From: Polynucleobacter sp. MWH-UH24A
Lineage (GTDB): Bacteria; Pseudomonadota; Gammaproteobacteria; Burkholderiales; Burkholderiaceae
Direction: 5' to 3'
Assembly (NCBI RefSeq): GCF_018687475.1
Contig: NZ_CP061292.1
Coordinates: 1,798,001 to 1,862,000 of the forward strand
Length of the DNA stretch: 64,000 nucleotides
Shown: positions 25,362 to 34,212 of the stretch, piece by piece
Layout of the letters: each line of letters starts with the position of its first letter
How positions within the stretch are numbered: position 1 is the stretch's first letter
Notes under the pieces: generated by a model
Seen by the model: the letters and a program-made list of their open reading frames with translations, nothing else
What the model was told of the DNA's origin: nothing
The model's database searches: none
Made by a program: the position numbers and the translations under genes

Positions 25362-26486
25362 TCAGTTATTTGCCCGGCGCGCAAAATAAATAAGCCAAAT
25401 AAATGCTACTGGTAACCATAACCAAGATAGCCATTGCATTAAATCATTGAGATGTGCCAAGCGGCTGTGATTCCATCTCGGCAGGCTGATGGTGAAGTAT
25501 GGATTATCTGGAAAATAGTTCACCAAAATCATGAGAGCCACTAGAGCGCTGATGCAAGCAATGAGCCGAATGCTGGTTGAAAAGCGCATAAAAATACCAG
25601 CCAGGAGACTACTGAGCGCCATCCCCCAAATGGCACCAGCACTTAACCATACAAAGCCAAACTCCGATCCAAACTGTAGGGATGTGAATAAGGATTTAAT
25701 AATGATTGTGATTGCCAATAATCCTGCCAATAGAGTTAATTTTGGAATATTGGCGCGTAATGCGAGGGAAAAAAATAAGCAAACGCCAAACCAACTAAGG
25801 CCGGTCACCGAGGCTTCATAAATGGTGTGATGAATTCCTCCCAACCCCCAATTGGCTATTGGATTTACGCCGAGACCCAAAAAGCCCATGCCCAACCATG
25901 CACTTTGAGGATAAATTTGTGCAAACGGGAACAAAATGAACAGGGCGACACTTAGCCAGCGTGTGCCAAACCAATAATCAAAACGCTTACGTAGCGCCGT
26001 TCCAGATAACCAGTGTGGCCCTAAGGGTTGAGCTAACAACGCGCCAATAAAAGCGCCCATTAGATTAGCAATCCAATCAATTTGTGTAGGCACTCGAGTG
26101 GGCAGCCAACTTTGTGCACTTTCAATCGATCCCGATAGAAAGGCGCTAAATACTACGGCGATAGCAATCGCTTGAAATCCTTGCCAACGAGGATAAAGCG
26201 CAAAGACCAAAATAAAGCCTAAAGGAATGTATCCCAAGATATTGATCGTGACATCAAATAAGGTGATGTATTTTGGTAGGGGACCAGTCCACCACGCAAA
26301 TGGATCTAAACCAAACTTCCAATCCACATTAAAAGGGTTTAAGCAGCCATAGCCAATCAGGAAAACATAGATAATCGCAATTGCTCGAGCCAGTGGCATC
26401 GCCTGTAAAGGCCAATGAATACGCTGTGGCACTCTTGGGGTATCCGCGCGTTCCTGGATAAGGTCTTTTTCGTCTTTACCTGACAT
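25362..26486 (-). CDS. VanZ-like membrane protein
   Basis: A 374-residue polytopic membrane protein. The N-terminal half matches VanZ-like domains (DVTINILGYIPLGFIL, and SIESAQSWLPTRVPTQIDWIANLMGA with conserved Glu, Arg and Asp). The C-terminal half adds about four more helices and is longer than simple VanZ proteins. VanZ raises teicoplanin resistance in enterococci; the role in Gram-negative bacteria is unknown. ATG 26486 is chosen because a longer frame to 26603 would overlap divergent birA. Confidence 0.75.
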   Translation of the reverse strand: MSGKDEKDLIQERADTPRVPQRIHWPLQAMPLARAIAIIYVFLIGYGCLNPFNVDWKFGLDPFAWWTGPLPKYITLFDVTINILGYIPLGFILVFALYPRWQGFQAIAIAVVFSAFLSGSIESAQSWLPTRVPTQIDWIANLMGAFIGALLAQPLGPHWLSGTALRKRFDYWFGTRWLSVALFILFPFAQIYPQSAWLGMGFLGLGVNPIANWGLGGIHHTIYEASVTGLSWFGVCLFFSLALRANIPKLTLLAGLLAITIIIKSLFTSLQFGSEFGFVWLSAGAIWGMALSSLLAGIFMRFSTSIRLIACISALVALMILVNYFPDNPYFTISLPRWNHSRLAHLNDLMQWLSWLWLPVAFIWLIYFARRANN

Positions 26487-26512
26487 AAGTACCCATTCTA
26501 GCGAGACCTTTC

Positions 26513-26518
26513 TACAAT
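26513..26518 (+). promoter_or_regulatory. TACAAT -10 element 6 nt before birA
   Basis: TACAAT, six bases (AGACAA), then the birA ATG. On the other strand TAGAAT (26495-26500) lies 8 nt before the VanZ-like start. The 38-bp gap between these divergent genes thus holds a compact double promoter without obvious ribosome-binding sites. Confidence 0.45.
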
Positions 26519-26524
26519 AGACAA

Positions 26525-27325
26525 ATGAACTGGAATTGCATTCTTGAGCGCGTCGCCCAAACTGAATCAACCAACGATGACCTGATGGCGCGCTGGCGCT
26601 CAAGGGAACTTATTGATCCTGTCTCTCGCTTAGCCAAACACCAAACCAAGGGCAAAGGGCGAGCAGGGCGACAATGGTTTGCCGAGCCAAACTCGTCCTT
26701 ATCGTTCTCGCTTGCTTATCCATTTAATCAACCACAGCAATTTCTACACGGGCTAAGTCTTGTTTGTGGACTGGCTGTTATCCAGGGTATTTCCAAGAGT
26801 CTCGGACTTGATGAAATGAGCTTGCGACAGCGCGGCCTCTCGCTGAAGTGGCCCAATGATCTTCTCATTAACGAACGTAAATTAGGAGGGATTCTGATTG
26901 AAGGGGGGAAGCTTTCAAGCTCGAATGCGAATGAACGAGTCTGGATGATTATTGGGATTGGCATGAACTTAACCCATTCCAAGGCCCTAGAAAATGCTAC
27001 CCAATTACCCATTAGCGCTCTGTCGGAGCTCAATCAAAAACACATGCCAATGGAAGCCGATTTAGTTTGGCTCGCCATTCTCAACGCCCTTGGTGATTAT
27101 TTAGAGCTATTTGCCACTAAAGGATTTGTACCGTTTCGCTCGCAGTGGGATTTTTGGGACGCCTACCGAAATCAGCCCGTGAGTATTTCTGAATCTGGCT
27201 TAATTAAGCAAACAGGGATTGCGCATGGTATCAATGAAGAAGGGGCATTCTTACTGCAAGAGTTTGATAAGGCTGAGCTAACAACGATTTATGCCGGCGA
27301 TGTATCCCTCAGAAGGCACACATGA
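26525..27325 (+). CDS. birA: Biotin-[acetyl-CoA-carboxylase] ligase
   Basis: A 266-residue enzyme that activates biotin and attaches it to the biotin carrier domain of acetyl-CoA carboxylase. KGRAGRQWFAEPNSSLSF is the biotin/ATP loop and LSLKWPNDLLI with KLGGILIEG the lysine-containing core. It lacks an N-terminal helix-turn-helix, so it should not act as a repressor. It overlaps coaX by 4 bp. Confidence 0.93.
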   Translation: MNWNCILERVAQTESTNDDLMARWRSRELIDPVSRLAKHQTKGKGRAGRQWFAEPNSSLSFSLAYPFNQPQQFLHGLSLVCGLAVIQGISKSLGLDEMSLRQRGLSLKWPNDLLINERKLGGILIEGGKLSSSNANERVWMIIGIGMNLTHSKALENATQLPISALSELNQKHMPMEADLVWLAILNALGDYLELFATKGFVPFRSQWDFWDAYRNQPVSISESGLIKQTGIAHGINEEGAFLLQEFDKAELTTIYAGDVSLRRHT

Positions 27326-28131
27326 GCTCATTCCTATTGATTGATATTGGTAACTCTCGCTTAAAGTGGGCTAGCGTTGATGGCAAACGTAACCCCATTG
27401 AGCGGGATAAAAAATTATGGGATCACTCCGGCGCCATTGATACGAAGTTGCTAGGTTCAAAAGAACACCGTGATGAACTGGCTCACTATATTTTCAATAC
27501 CATCCCAGCCCCAAGTGCGATTGGGCTTTGCAGTGTGGTAGCTGAATCTGCAGTCCAACAATTGAGTGAGCTACTTCAGCCCTGGCAAAACTGCCCCCAG
27601 TTTCGTCTGTTCGGAAACTCATCGTATCCATCCCTACGGACCCAATATCAAAACACCCATACTCTGGGCGCTGATCGCTGGGCCGCTTTGATTGCCGCTC
27701 GTCATTTATCCAATGACAACACCTTAGTGATTAGTGCTGGTACCGCTACGACCATTGATTTTCTAGGTGGCAACGGTATGCACTATGGCGGCTGGATTCT
27801 GCCCGGTTTGGGTCTAATGCGACAAAGTCTATTGCAACATACTGCCGGGCTTGATGTGGCCAGCCTTCATCAACAATCGTCCGGTATTGGATTAGATACT
27901 GCGAACGCTATTGACGAGGGATCCCGACTAGCCCATTTGGGGGCAATTCAAGAGGCGATGAATTTTGCTAAGCAACACCATCAAATAATTACCCGGGTAT
28001 GGATCGATGGCGGCAATACGAATATCGTGTTTGATGATTTGATTCGAAAGCAAATCCCTGTAGAAAAAATGCCGGGTTTAGTACTTCGTGGACTTTGGGC
28101 CTGGCTCAACACCCAGGTCACAGCGAACTAA
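27322..28131 (+). CDS. coaX: Type III pantothenate kinase
   Basis: A 269-residue kinase for the first step of coenzyme A synthesis. DIGNSRLKWA (phosphate loop), LGADRWAALIAARH and VISAGTATTIDFL, which contain the family acidic residues, are visible. The birA-coaX pairing is common in betaproteobacteria. It starts in an ATGA overlap with birA. Its stop interlocks with the convergent heptose gene stop in CTAA. Confidence 0.95.
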   Translation: MSSFLLIDIGNSRLKWASVDGKRNPIERDKKLWDHSGAIDTKLLGSKEHRDELAHYIFNTIPAPSAIGLCSVVAESAVQQLSELLQPWQNCPQFRLFGNSSYPSLRTQYQNTHTLGADRWAALIAARHLSNDNTLVISAGTATTIDFLGGNGMHYGGWILPGLGLMRQSLLQHTAGLDVASLHQQSSGIGLDTANAIDEGSRLAHLGAIQEAMNFAKQHHQIITRVWIDGGNTNIVFDDLIRKQIPVEKMPGLVLRGLWAWLNTQVTAN

Positions 28132-28625
28132 GAACGAATCTTACCCAGCAGATTTGTGGTGGAACGCTCGTAAATAAAAGGGATTGCAAATGCCTTTCCA
28201 CCCCAAGCCTGCACGACCTTGGTTTCCTCTAAAGACTCAATCGCATAGTCTCCGCCTTTGACATAAATATCTGGGCGGATTCGACGAATCAATTCGACAG
28301 GAGTTTGTTCTGTGAACAGTACGACCAAATCAACGCTCTCTAATGCGGCGAGAAGGGCCATTCGGTCTTCCTGACCATTAATTGGACGATCTGAACCCTT
28401 TCCTAACATGCGTACCGATGCATCCGAGTTGACGCCAACGACAAGGCTCATTCCTAGCTGGCGGGCTTGTGCCAAATAACTTACATGGCCCCGGTGCAAA
28501 AGATCGAACACCCCATTTGTGAAAACCATGGGGCGAACTAAAGTATTTAACTTTGCCTCCAAATCTCCATCAATGTCACATAGTTTTGCTTCAAAGGTAG
28601 GGGGCTTCAAAATTGGCTGGACCAT
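28128..28625 (-). CDS. rfaE2: D-glycero-beta-D-manno-heptose 1-phosphate adenylyltransferase
   Basis: A 165-residue nucleotidyltransferase equal to the C-terminal half of E. coli HldE. It makes ADP-heptose for lipopolysaccharide inner core. The FTNGVFDLLHRGH motif, LGKGSDRPING and the YERSTTN end are intact. Separate kinase and adenylyltransferase genes are normal in betaproteobacteria; the kinase is not in this window. ATG 28625 is chosen over 28697, as TAGAAT lies 7 nt upstream. Confidence 0.93.
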   Translation of the reverse strand: MVQPILKPPTFEAKLCDIDGDLEAKLNTLVRPMVFTNGVFDLLHRGHVSYLAQARQLGMSLVVGVNSDASVRMLGKGSDRPINGQEDRMALLAALESVDLVVLFTEQTPVELIRRIRPDIYVKGGDYAIESLEETKVVQAWGGKAFAIPFIYERSTTNLLGKIRS

Positions 28626-28632
28626 AGTTCGA

Positions 28633-28638
28633 ATTCTA
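28633..28638 (-). promoter_or_regulatory. TAGAAT -10 element 7 nt before the heptose gene
   Basis: TAGAAT on the minus strand, seven bases (TCGAACT), then the ATG. It fits the leaderless pattern seen elsewhere in the window. Confidence 0.4.
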
Positions 28639-28760
28639 GATGATTCCCAACCTAAAAATGCTGCCTTACCCTGAAAATAAGGGGTAATTTTCTTCAAAAC
28701 ACAAAAGGTGGCGGAAGACGGTAGACTTCAAGGTTTCTAGGTTAAAAGTGAGGTCTCCGA

Positions 28761-29336
28761 ATGAAATGGCTAATCATGATTTCCCTATTTGGTACTGTGA
28801 CTATGCTTAATCCAAATGATGCGCACGCAAACTCGTCGGCTAATAAGTGCAGCCCAACGCTTTCACATACCTTTCTGAGGCTTCAAGATGAAATCCCACA
28901 AAATCTTTGCCAATACCAAGGCAAGGTCATCATGGTGGTGAATACCGCTAGTTTTTGTGGTTTTACGAGCCAGTATGAATCCCTTGAAAAAATTTATGCA
29001 CGCTATAAAGATCGTGGTTTTGTGATTTTAGGTTTCCCATCCAATGATTTTGGGCAACAAGAGCCTGGATCAAATAAAGAAATCGCGGAGTTTTGTAAGA
29101 ATACCTACGATGTAAAATTTCCAATGTTTGCTAAAAGCTCCGTTAGTGGCAAAGAAGCGAATCCTTTATTTAAGATGTTGATTACCAAAACGGGTACCAC
29201 GCCCAAGTGGAATTTTTACAAGTACCTAATTGATCGTGACGGCAATATTGTTGATTCCTTTAATAGCCTAACGAAACCGGATAGCAAATCGATAACTTCT
29301 GAAATTGAAAAACTACTAAAGCCCAAAGCCTCGTGA
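28761..29336 (+). CDS. Exported glutathione peroxidase
   Basis: A 191-residue Cys-type glutathione peroxidase. A signal peptide (about residues 1-23, ending DAHA) suggests a periplasmic location. The catalytic tetrad is visible: Cys66 in TASFCGFTSQY, Gln in SNDFGQQEPGSN, and Trp-Asn in PKWNFYKYLID. Cys replaces selenocysteine. It should reduce organic or lipid hydroperoxides, probably with thioredoxin-like partners. GAGGTC precedes the ATG, so this transcript has a leader. It opens a five-gene operon of lipid-related enzymes and overlaps the next gene by 4 bp. Confidence 0.9.
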   Translation: MKWLIMISLFGTVTMLNPNDAHANSSANKCSPTLSHTFLRLQDEIPQNLCQYQGKVIMVVNTASFCGFTSQYESLEKIYARYKDRGFVILGFPSNDFGQQEPGSNKEIAEFCKNTYDVKFPMFAKSSVSGKEANPLFKMLITKTGTTPKWNFYKYLIDRDGNIVDSFNSLTKPDSKSITSEIEKLLKPKAS

Positions 29337-30721
29337 ACCCGCACCCTCATTCTTCACCCCAAAAAAAAGTTGCAATTGTTGGCGCTGGCATTTCTGGCTT
29401 AGGCTGTGCCTATGCATTACAAAAGAATGCAGGGGTCCATGTCACCTTATTTGAGGAAGCTTCGCATATTGGAGGACACAGCAATACCGTTGATATTGAA
29501 ATTGTGGATCGCAACGGCGTGGTTAAGTGTGGGGTGGATACTGGATTTTTAGTCTTTAACCGAAAAACCTACCCACGCCTAACGCGTTTGTTCGAGGAGC
29601 TGCAGGTTCCAATTGCCTTATCGGAAATGACCTTCTCAGTTTCCATTGATCAGTCCCTAGAATGGTCAGGTGATAACCTAAATACCCTATTTGGGCAACG
29701 AACGAATCTACTACGTCCAGCATTTTGGAGAATGGTTACGGATATCGTGCGGTTTAATCGCCTAGCGACCGCGCTTGCAACCAAACAGGTAAATGCTGGA
29801 CACAGCGCTGATCCCAAGCAGTTGCAATCGATCGCGTCATTTCTTGACGAACATGGTTTTAGTCGACCATTTCGGGAGTGGTATTTTTTACCGATGATTG
29901 GTGCGATATGGTCCTGCCCCACCCAACAAATGCTGGAGTTTCCAATCGAAACCATGGTGCGGTTTTGTCACAACCACGGGCTTTTACAAGTGAATAATCG
30001 CCCTCAATGGTTAACGGTTAGGGGTGGATCAAAAGAGTACGTGTCAAGACTAATCAATGCCATGCATCCCGAGCGATTTAAGTTAATTCGTGAGGCCGTC
30101 AAAAAAGTGAATGTGCCCGATCCGCAAAGTCCTGATAAACGCGTTGAATTGATTAGTGCTCAAGGTATCCATTATTTTGATGAGGTCGTTATGGCCTGTC
30201 ATAGCGATGAGAGCCTGAAGCTACTCCATGGGATTGCTGAATTTGATCGATCTCTCTTGGCAGCTATCCCCTATCAATCAAATCGCGCAGTGTTGCATCG
30301 AGATGCCAACCTCTTGCCCCGAACAAAACGCTGCTGGGCAGCCTGGAACTACAAAACAAATTACTCCAATAATCAAATCCAAGCGGTGAGTGTTGACTAT
30401 CTCATCAACAAGCTACAACCCTTACCAGCTGCATTGCAGCATGAGCCAATTATTGTTAGCCTTAACCCCTTAGTTGAGCCAAAGCCTGATTTAGTTTTTA
30501 AGGAAATTGCCTACTCACACCCTATCTTTGATGCGAAGGCCATTTCGGCACAAAAAAATCTTTCATTAATTCAGGGTAAGGGGGGCATTTGGTTCTGTGG
30601 CGCTTGGACTGGATACGGTTTTCATGAAGATGGTCTTCGCTCGGGGGAGTTGGTGGCAGCCGATCTTGCACCCTCCCTGCATGCGCCTCTTAAGCGCCCG
30701 CCTCTTCAATCAGCAAACTAA
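29333..30721 (+). CDS. FAD-dependent amine-oxidase-like protein
   Basis: A 462-residue flavoprotein with an N-terminal dinucleotide-binding motif VAIVGAGISGLGCAYAL, an acidic partner FEEASHIGGHSNTVD, and the C-terminal FAD contact WFCGAWTGYGFHEDGLRSG. It belongs to the NAD(P)/FAD family that travels with DUF1365 and CFA-like genes in many Gram-negative bacteria. The substrate is unknown; oxidation or desaturation of a membrane fatty acid is plausible from context. GTG start in a GTGA overlap with the peroxidase gene. Confidence 0.85.
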   Translation: MNPHPHSSPQKKVAIVGAGISGLGCAYALQKNAGVHVTLFEEASHIGGHSNTVDIEIVDRNGVVKCGVDTGFLVFNRKTYPRLTRLFEELQVPIALSEMTFSVSIDQSLEWSGDNLNTLFGQRTNLLRPAFWRMVTDIVRFNRLATALATKQVNAGHSADPKQLQSIASFLDEHGFSRPFREWYFLPMIGAIWSCPTQQMLEFPIETMVRFCHNHGLLQVNNRPQWLTVRGGSKEYVSRLINAMHPERFKLIREAVKKVNVPDPQSPDKRVELISAQGIHYFDEVVMACHSDESLKLLHGIAEFDRSLLAAIPYQSNRAVLHRDANLLPRTKRCWAAWNYKTNYSNNQIQAVSVDYLINKLQPLPAALQHEPIIVSLNPLVEPKPDLVFKEIAYSHPIFDAKAISAQKNLSLIQGKGGIWFCGAWTGYGFHEDGLRSGELVAADLAPSLHAPLKRPPLQSAN

Positions 30722-30744
30722 ACAAAGCTTTTGCATTCCAAGCG

Positions 30745-31530
30745 ATGGTTAATCCACTCATTAATTATGGTCAAGTCAAGCACAGCCGCTTAAGACCGGT
30801 GAGCAATCGCTTTAGTTATGGGGTCTTCACCTTAAAGATCCCGATGCGAGAGCGAAATCGCAATCCCAATCTTCTCAAGCAATTCGGCGTTGGTGATAAC
30901 CGCTGGGCTTTTTACTCTTTTTATGACCATGATCATGGTCAGGGCACAGAAAACAGCCTGGAATGGGCGGAATCTATTTTTACCCAAGAGGGCATTTCGA
31001 TCCCCGAAGGTGAAATCTGGTTGCAAACATTTCCAAGAGTACTGGGTTACGTTTTCAATCCAGTCAGCTTTTGGATCTACACCGATGCACATCACTCTGT
31101 ACGAGCGATCTTAGCCGAAGTAAATAATACCTTTGGTGAGCGGCATTGTTACCTACTTCATAAAAGAGATGGATCAGAGTTACATTCCGGTGAGACACTT
31201 ATTAGTCAGAAGATTTTTCATGTATCGCCATTTTGTGATGTTTCTGGCGAGTATCGGTTTCGCTTTCTGTTTTCCAAAGATAGCCAACGCAAAATTGATT
31301 CGGTATGTCGTATTGAGCTGTACACCGACAATCAGCCGCTTATCTATACCAGCATTAGTGGTCAAGATTTTCCCCTATCCCGTTCTGCTTTAAACCGTGC
31401 AAAGCTTCGCTACCCAATGATGACCTTTGGGGTCATAGCACGCATTCATTGGCAAGCGCTCAAACTTTGGCTAAAGGGGGTACCATTTCATTCAAAACCA
31501 ACACCTCCCAGAATTGAAGTGAGTTCATGA
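30745..31530 (+). CDS. DUF1365 family protein
   Basis: A 261-residue protein with the family blocks GQVKHSRLRPVSNRFSYGVF, PRVLGYVFNPVSFWIY, AILAEVNNTFGERHCYLL and FHVSPFCDVSGEYRFRF. DUF1365 proteins lack an assigned reaction but almost always sit between the FAD protein and a CFA-like methyltransferase, as here. It overlaps the next gene by 4 bp (ATGA). Confidence 0.88.
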   Translation: MVNPLINYGQVKHSRLRPVSNRFSYGVFTLKIPMRERNRNPNLLKQFGVGDNRWAFYSFYDHDHGQGTENSLEWAESIFTQEGISIPEGEIWLQTFPRVLGYVFNPVSFWIYTDAHHSVRAILAEVNNTFGERHCYLLHKRDGSELHSGETLISQKIFHVSPFCDVSGEYRFRFLFSKDSQRKIDSVCRIELYTDNQPLIYTSISGQDFPLSRSALNRAKLRYPMMTFGVIARIHWQALKLWLKGVPFHSKPTPPRIEVSS

Positions 31531-32777
31531 TTCGGCCCGGACAATCCCTGCTTCATAAATTATCACCGTCGCAAACGGAGAAATTGCCAGCGGATGGAAA
31601 ACTTACTCTTGCAGCGAGGACCATTGAACGCCTTTTAAAGCAATTATCGGCTGGCTACCTGGTGATGACCTTTCCCAATGGTGAGCAACGTGAATTTGGA
31701 GCCCGATCCGATTCTTTGCATGCCGAGATTCGGTTTCATCGCTGGTCAGCATTTCAGGATATTTTGCGACACGGTGATATCGGTTTTGCTGAAGGGTATA
31801 TCCGCGGCGATTGGGACAGTCCTCATCTTGAGAAACTGCTCGATTTGGCAGTCAAAAATCGCAATATTCTTGAGCGCGCCATTTATGGCAATTGGTTTGG
31901 ATCCTTGGTATATCGATTTCGTCACTTTCTAAATCGTAATAATAAAACAGGTAGCAAAAAAAATATTCATGCGCATTACGACTTGGGAAATGCTTTTTAT
32001 CGCTTATGGCTTGATCCAAGCATGACCTACTCAAGCGCTTGGTTTCAGGCCGATCCTAATACTAGTTTAGAGCTTGCGCAACGGGCAAAATATCAAAACA
32101 TCCTGAAATCTCTAGCACTTCAACCAAATAACAAGGTTCTTGAGATTGGTTGTGGTTGGGGTGGATTTATGGAGGAAGCCGCGCTTGCCGGTCACCAGGT
32201 CACCGGTCTTACCTTGTCAACTGAACAGCAGTCATTTGCGATTGATCGTTTGAATCACCAATGGCCCAATCGTCATGAAGTACGACTGCAAGACTATCGA
32301 GATTGTAAGGATCAATTTGATGGGATTGCCTCTATTGAAATGTTTGAGGCCGTTGGTGAGCAATATTGGCCAATGTATTTTGAGACAATTTCTCGCTGTC
32401 TTAAGAAAAATGGTAAAGCATGCATCCAAACAATCGTAATCGCAGAAAATTTGTTTGACCGCTATCGCAAAAGTACAGACTTTATTCAGCAATATATTTT
32501 TCCAGGTGGGATGCTCCCCTCTAGAGAAGCCTTTAAGCACTATGCGCAACAGGCTGGGCTTCAGATCGAGTGTGAATTTGCATTTGGTCATGACTATGCC
32601 AAAACCCTTTGCATCTGGTATGAGCACTTTAATCACAAACTCCCTGAAATCCGAGAACTTGGTTTTGATGAGCCCTTCATCCGGCTATGGAACTTTTATT
32701 TGCTGTATTGTGCAGCTGGCTTCAAACAGCAAAATATTGACGTCGTTCAATTTACACTTAGCCACCAACCTAAATAA
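31527..32777 (+). CDS. CFA-synthase-like SAM-dependent lipid methyltransferase
   Basis: A 416-residue methyltransferase of the cyclopropane-fatty-acid synthase superfamily, acting on membrane phospholipid acyl chains. SAM motif I is VLEIGCGWGG, with HAHYDLGNAFYRLWLDP and YIFPGGMLPS typical of the family. Compared with E. coli CFA synthase, the bicarbonate-site Cys139 is Ser170 (TYSSAWF) and His266 is Gln301 (CIQTIVI), while Glu274 and Tyr365 are kept. The FEAVGEQYW block also differs from FEHVG. It probably catalyses a different methyl transfer. It is fourth in the five-gene operon. Confidence 0.88.
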   Translation: MIRPGQSLLHKLSPSQTEKLPADGKLTLAARTIERLLKQLSAGYLVMTFPNGEQREFGARSDSLHAEIRFHRWSAFQDILRHGDIGFAEGYIRGDWDSPHLEKLLDLAVKNRNILERAIYGNWFGSLVYRFRHFLNRNNKTGSKKNIHAHYDLGNAFYRLWLDPSMTYSSAWFQADPNTSLELAQRAKYQNILKSLALQPNNKVLEIGCGWGGFMEEAALAGHQVTGLTLSTEQQSFAIDRLNHQWPNRHEVRLQDYRDCKDQFDGIASIEMFEAVGEQYWPMYFETISRCLKKNGKACIQTIVIAENLFDRYRKSTDFIQQYIFPGGMLPSREAFKHYAQQAGLQIECEFAFGHDYAKTLCIWYEHFNHKLPEIRELGFDEPFIRLWNFYLLYCAAGFKQQNIDVVQFTLSHQPK

Positions 32778-32785
32778 GGTAATCG

Positions 32786-33562
32786 ATGAATCAGCCAGCG
32801 ATTTCTAACTTTAAGCAACAACGTGTATGGGTGATTGGGGCATCCAGTGGTATCGGTGAGGCTTGCGTGAGGGCTCTTTTTCAAAAGGGTGCGCGAGTTG
32901 CATTGTCAAGCCGTCGCGTTGATCGACTCGAAGCAATCGCGCAAGGCTACCCAAAAGAAGATCATTTAATCTTACCCGTTGATGTCATGCGTGAGGCTGA
33001 TGTTCAAGATGCTTATCAAAAGATAGAAAAAGAGTGGGGCGGTGTTGATCTGCTTCTCTTTGTTTCTGGTATTTATATCCCGATGCGGGCAGACACTTTC
33101 AATATGGCTAATGCCCAAAAAACGGTGGATTCGAATATCTTAGGGCCGATGCGTGCAGTTGCTGCTGTATTGCCGGCCATGCTTAATCGCAGTAGCGGGC
33201 ATATTGCAATCGTTGGTAGTGTTGCAGGCTACAGCGGTTTGCCGAAGGCGCTGGCTTATGGACCAACAAAGGCAGCAATGATTAATTTCTGTGAAACCTT
33301 GTTTTATGACCTGCAGCCAAAAGGTATCGGGGTTCATATGATCTCCCCCGGATTTGTAGAAACTGAAGCGACTGCTCAAAATGACTTTGAAATGCCAGCC
33401 TTGATTTCAGCGACAACCGCCGCCAATGAAATCTTGGATGGCATTGCGCGTGGAGAATTTGATATTCATTTTCCGAAGCGCTTTTCAGGCTTTTTAAAGT
33501 TCTTACGCCTTTTGCCCTACCCAATTTATTTTTGGATATTACGCAAGTTTGTGAAGATCTAA
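32786..33562 (+). CDS. SDR family NAD(P)-dependent oxidoreductase
   Basis: A 258-residue short-chain dehydrogenase with the cofactor motif GASSGIGEA, a catalytic Ser in IVGSVAGYSG and the YGPTK (Tyr-x3-Lys) pair. The C-terminus (FLKFLRLLPYPIYFWILRKF) is hydrophobic and basic and could bind the membrane. It is the last gene of the peroxidase-FAD-DUF1365-CFA-like operon and likely acts on the same lipid product. It ends 2 bp from convergent dsbA. Confidence 0.88.
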   Translation: MNQPAISNFKQQRVWVIGASSGIGEACVRALFQKGARVALSSRRVDRLEAIAQGYPKEDHLILPVDVMREADVQDAYQKIEKEWGGVDLLLFVSGIYIPMRADTFNMANAQKTVDSNILGPMRAVAAVLPAMLNRSSGHIAIVGSVAGYSGLPKALAYGPTKAAMINFCETLFYDLQPKGIGVHMISPGFVETEATAQNDFEMPALISATTAANEILDGIARGEFDIHFPKRFSGFLKFLRLLPYPIYFWILRKFVKI

Positions 33563-33564
33563 AT

Positions 33565-34212
33565 TTATTTGTAGCCGTCTTTACGAACTTTATTTACTAA
33601 AAAATCCATGACCTGAATGGACTTGGCGCGCGAGCCCGCAATCGATGGGGATGTAATGTATTTACCCTGGATTGCAACCGTTGGCACGCCATCAATGCGG
33701 TAGGAGTTACCCAACTGATTCGCTGCACGCGCTTTTGAGAGAACAGAAAACGAACGATAGGCTGCTAAGAATGCATTGCGATCAACGCCCTGTGCTGCCA
33801 CCCAGTCAGCAATATCATTTTCATTAAGAAGTCGCTTGTTCTCGCGATGCATTGCATGCATCACCTTGTCATTAAGAGCCTCGCCCTTTCCCAATGACTC
33901 AAGGGCATAAAACAACAGGCTATGAGACATTAATTCGTCACGAAAAGCAATTGGTACTTTTTTGAAAACCACATCTTTATTTTGGCGCTTTAACCAAGCT
34001 TTTAGCTCAGGCTCAAACTCAAAGCAATGTGGGCAACCATACCAAAAGAATTCGATAACCTCAACCTTGCCTTTTACATCGATTGGCTGAGCGATCGGTA
34101 AAACGCGGTAATCAAAGCCCTCTTCAACCTTAATGGGGGCTTGGGCGAATGCCAGTGATTGAAGACCAAACAGAGTCAGGATTAGAACAAAAGTTTTGAA
34201 TACAGATTTCAT
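33565..34212 (-). CDS. dsbA: Thiol:disulfide interchange protein DsbA
   Basis: A 215-residue periplasmic oxidase with a signal peptide ending AFAQ and the active site CPHC (residues 60-63) in FFWYGCPHCFEFEP. It also carries the cis-Pro region DGVPTVAIQGKY. It introduces disulfide bonds into exported proteins. It overlaps the SPOR gene by 4 bp in an argS-SPOR-dsbA order common to Burkholderiales. Confidence 0.94.
   Translation of the reverse strand: MKSVFKTFVLILTLFGLQSLAFAQAPIKVEEGFDYRVLPIAQPIDVKGKVEVIEFFWYGCPHCFEFEPELKAWLKRQNKDVVFKKVPIAFRDELMSHSLLFYALESLGKGEALNDKVMHAMHRENKRLLNENDIADWVAAQGVDRNAFLAAYRSFSVLSKARAANQLGNSYRIDGVPTVAIQGKYITSPSIAGSRAKSIQVMDFLVNKVRKDGYK

Noticed and set aside
28698..28760. 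An RpoE/ChrR-type promoter before the peroxidase-CFA-like operon
   Set aside because: I looked for a TGATCC-like -35 as in the Rhodobacter regulon and found none in the gap.
28761..29336. Selenocysteine in the glutathione peroxidase
   Set aside because: The active-site codon encodes Cys (Cys66), with no in-frame TGA.
32232..32636. A 134-codon minus-strand frame inside the CFA-like gene
   Set aside because: It is a shadow of the methyltransferase coding sequence, and the conserved motifs lie on the plus strand.
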